A model generated the notes under the pieces. It saw only the letters and a list, made by a program, of their open reading frames with translations. It was not told the origin of the DNA and did no database searches. Positions 14,560 to 15,953 of a DNA stretch of 15,953 bases are shown in pieces. This DNA comes from Clostridia bacterium (GTDB taxonomy: Bacteria > Bacillota_A > Clostridia > Oscillospirales > CAG-272). How positions within the stretch are numbered: the first letter of the stretch is position 1; each line of letters starts with the position of its first letter. The position numbers and the translations under genes are program-made. The stretch spans positions 1 through 15,953 of the forward strand of contig JAFQLN010000155.1 in NCBI GenBank assembly GCA_017414585.1, given 5' to 3'.

Positions 14560-15696
14560 ATGGTTAAACTGACTTCTCATGAAAGACTGATGCGCATTTT
14601 CCGCAAGCAGGAAATCGACCGTCCCGCATTCAAGCTGTGGGGCGCAGGCGCAAATGTAGGCTGGCAGCTTCATGAAGCATACCGTCCCGTTTCGGAACTT
14701 GCCGCACAGACAACGGATATTTTCGGCGGTGTTGGCGGTTACGGTCTGAATGTTATGTGCGGTACGGCACAGATCCAATCGGACTATTGGAAGGAAGAAA
14801 CCGGCGATCCCTTGTGGACCGACTGCCATACGGTTCTGCATACCCCCAAGGGAGATTTGCACCATGTCCATCGTCAGTCCACCATCGGCGACCCCGGCTA
14901 TACGATGGAGCACTATATCAAGGAAGAAGAAGACCTTGAAAAAATGCTCTCCATGCCCTTTGAACTGCCGACCGGTTTGGTGCGCGATCATTACGACAAT
15001 GCCGTGGCTGCTGTCGGAGATAAAGGCGTAGCCATGATCGGTCTGCCGCACGCTGCCTATGTTGCCGAGACTTTCATGGGTTCGGAAACCCTCGCTTATC
15101 TGAGTGCGGACTCCCGCGAACTGCTGGATGAAATGATCTCCATTTACGCGGGGCGTATCTATGACCACGTCAAAAATGTCCTCGAAACGGGCATCAAGGA
15201 ACCGATCTTCTCGTGGGTCGGTCCGGAACTGTACCTGCCGCCGCTGATGAGCCCGCAGGATTTCGATGACTTCGTATACAAGTATGACAAGCCCATCTGC
15301 GACCTCATTCACGAATACGGCGGCTATGTCTGGGTACACAGCCACAACAAGGTACGCAACTTCCTCGACCGCTTCATTGATATGGGCGTGGACGTTCTCA
15401 ATCCCCTCGAACCCGGTCCGAACGGCGATATCGTGATGTCCGAAGTCGTTGAAAAGTACGGCAACCGGCTCGGTCTGGAAGGCAATATTGAAATTCAGGA
15501 TATCCTTCTCTCCTCGCAGGATCATCTGCGCGATCTCATCGACGAATGCGTGGAAGCCGGCTCAAAGAGCGGACGCTTCATCCTCTGCCCGTCTGCGGGA
15601 TATATGGAATATGCGCGTCCGACGGAACACTATATCGACAACCTGCTCTTCTACCTCCGCTACGGTCTGGAAACTGTGGAACGCTATCGCAAGTAA
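14560..15696 (+). CDS. Uroporphyrinogen-decarboxylase-family protein (MtaA/CmuA-like)
   Basis: A 378-residue TIM-barrel protein of the UroD superfamily, in the part that includes corrinoid-linked methyltransferases rather than haem biosynthesis. Signs are the opening SHERLMRIFRKQEIDRPAF, the GLPHAAYVAE stretch, HSHNKVRNFLD (260-270), MGVDVLNPLEPGPNGDI (275-291), GLEGNIEIQD and FILCPSAGYM (340-349). Zinc-using methyltransferases of the family use H-x-C with a later Cys. Here H260-S-H262 and C343 could supply an H-x-H...C site. No corrinoid protein or activase gene is nearby. It follows the transaldolase gene after an 84-bp gap with AAGGAG at 14548-14553 and is last in the operon. The substrate is unknown; such proteins recur beside sugar genes without an established role there, and demethylation of a methylated sugar is one possibility. 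Confidence 0.85.
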   Translation: MVKLTSHERLMRIFRKQEIDRPAFKLWGAGANVGWQLHEAYRPVSELAAQTTDIFGGVGGYGLNVMCGTAQIQSDYWKEETGDPLWTDCHTVLHTPKGDLHHVHRQSTIGDPGYTMEHYIKEEEDLEKMLSMPFELPTGLVRDHYDNAVAAVGDKGVAMIGLPHAAYVAETFMGSETLAYLSADSRELLDEMISIYAGRIYDHVKNVLETGIKEPIFSWVGPELYLPPLMSPQDFDDFVYKYDKPICDLIHEYGGYVWVHSHNKVRNFLDRFIDMGVDVLNPLEPGPNGDIVMSEVVEKYGNRLGLEGNIEIQDILLSSQDHLRDLIDECVEAGSKSGRFILCPSAGYMEYARPTEHYIDNLLFYLRYGLETVERYRK

Positions 15697-15712
15697 TCTT
15701 TTTAACCAATCT

Positions 15713-15945
15713 GGGGCTGTCGCAAGTATAAAAGTTTTGATCAAACTTTTTCAAAAGTTTGCGGGGTTTGAAGGGGCAGAGCCCCTCATCGACCTCCGCA
15801 GAGGTCGAAATGCCCAAGACTTCTGATAAAGTTCCTCTTTTTGGTTCTTTTTCTCCTCGCTAAAGGAGAAAAAGAACGAATAAACAGTTTGGATACAAAT
15901 CAAGGCTGTCGCATTTCGGGATTTTTTTCTAAGTGCGACAGCCCC
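15713..15945. repeat. Hairpin-array element bounded by 12-bp inverted repeats
   Basis: GGGGCTGTCGCA (15713-15724) is mirrored exactly by TGCGACAGCCCC (15934-15945). Between them lie AAAAGTTT (15730-15737), AAACTTTT (15743-15750) and AAAAGTTT (15753-15760), which can pair in two exclusive ways; GGGGC/GCCCC (15773-15777/15781-15785); CGACCTC/GAGGTCG (15790-15796/15801-15807); and a perfect 14-bp stem (15844-15857/15864-15877) with a 6-nt loop. A second GGCTGTCGCA stands at 15904. There is no coding frame of note. The AAAGTTT/GGGGC part resembles dispersed intergenic repeats of Ruminococcaceae from memory. It may be a MITE-like or otherwise mobile palindromic repeat; no target duplication was identified. 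Confidence 0.65.
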
Positions 15946-15951
15946 TTTTTT
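15904..15951 (+). terminator. Intrinsic terminator at the end of the sugar operon
   Basis: GGCTGTCGCA (15904-15913) pairs perfectly over 10 bp with TGCGACAGCC (15934-15943) across a 20-nt loop. CC and six T residues follow (15946-15951). It shares its right arm with the outer inverted repeat, so two folds compete for it: the short terminator stem and the long 15713/15945 pairing. Confidence 0.75.
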
Positions 15952-15953
15952 AT

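Noticed and set aside
13804..15525. A 573-codon open frame antisense to the transaldolase and UroD-family genes
   Set aside because: It mirrors two strongly supported genes, matches no family, has no sensible promoter or ribosome binding site, and is explained by the codon pattern of the real strand.
15713..15945. A CRISPR array at the right end
   Set aside because: The repeats are different palindromes, not one unit with regular spacers.

Overview
The window looks like chromosomal DNA of a Gram-positive anaerobe of the Clostridia, probably an intestinal Oscillospirales/Ruminococcaceae-type bacterium. The signs are strong AGGAGG-type ribosome binding sites, sigma-A-type promoters, a clostridial Amidase_6 protein, a TetM-like GTPase carrying a Rae1/YacP-type domain, a DUF6259-like glycosidase, and a serine tRNA 5' end of a type I recognise from this group. 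Base composition is moderate by eye, with one visibly more A+T-rich gene (7101-9068). I cannot name a species.

Layout. Positions 1-341 hold no protein gene. The left edge cuts through the first 30 nt of a leftward tRNA-Ser gene. A second, broken copy of the same tRNA 5' half lies 230 bp upstream, and a perfect consensus promoter (TTGACA-N17-TATAAT) lies just ahead of that copy. Next comes a leftward block: a TetM/EF-G-like translational GTPase with a C-terminal NYN nuclease domain, a BNR-repeat sialidase-like protein and an Amidase_6 protein, apparently one transcription unit. The amidase ribosome binding site is buried in a 17-nt-arm stem-loop. Upstream are an XRE regulator with its own promoter and terminator, and an M42 metallopeptidase with its own promoter.

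From 7101 the direction switches. A large DUF6259-like putative glycoside hydrolase is followed by a 24-codon relic of a sugar isomerase/epimerase gene. The relic runs into the 3' end of a convergent LysR-type regulator, so the last 11 residues of the regulator are antisense epimerase sequence. The regulator is divergent from a small SemiSWEET-like transporter, with a T-N11-A palindrome and a good promoter between them. After a terminator and a fresh promoter comes a rightward five-gene operon: a sugar phosphate isomerase/epimerase-type TIM barrel, a sedoheptulokinase-like FGGY kinase, a metallophosphoesterase, a short transaldolase, and a uroporphyrinogen-decarboxylase-family protein. The window ends in a hairpin-dense repeat bounded by 12-bp inverted repeats and closing in an intrinsic terminator.

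How the parts may work together (inference). The right half reads as a carbohydrate catabolism locus. A glycosidase releases sugar, a small carrier moves it, the TIM-barrel enzyme isomerises or epimerises it, the kinase makes a ketose phosphate, and the transaldolase passes a three-carbon unit into central metabolism. The kinase-transaldolase pair would fit free sedoheptulose or a related sugar. The phosphoesterase and the UroD-family protein have no obvious step in that route, and that is where any undescribed chemistry may lie.
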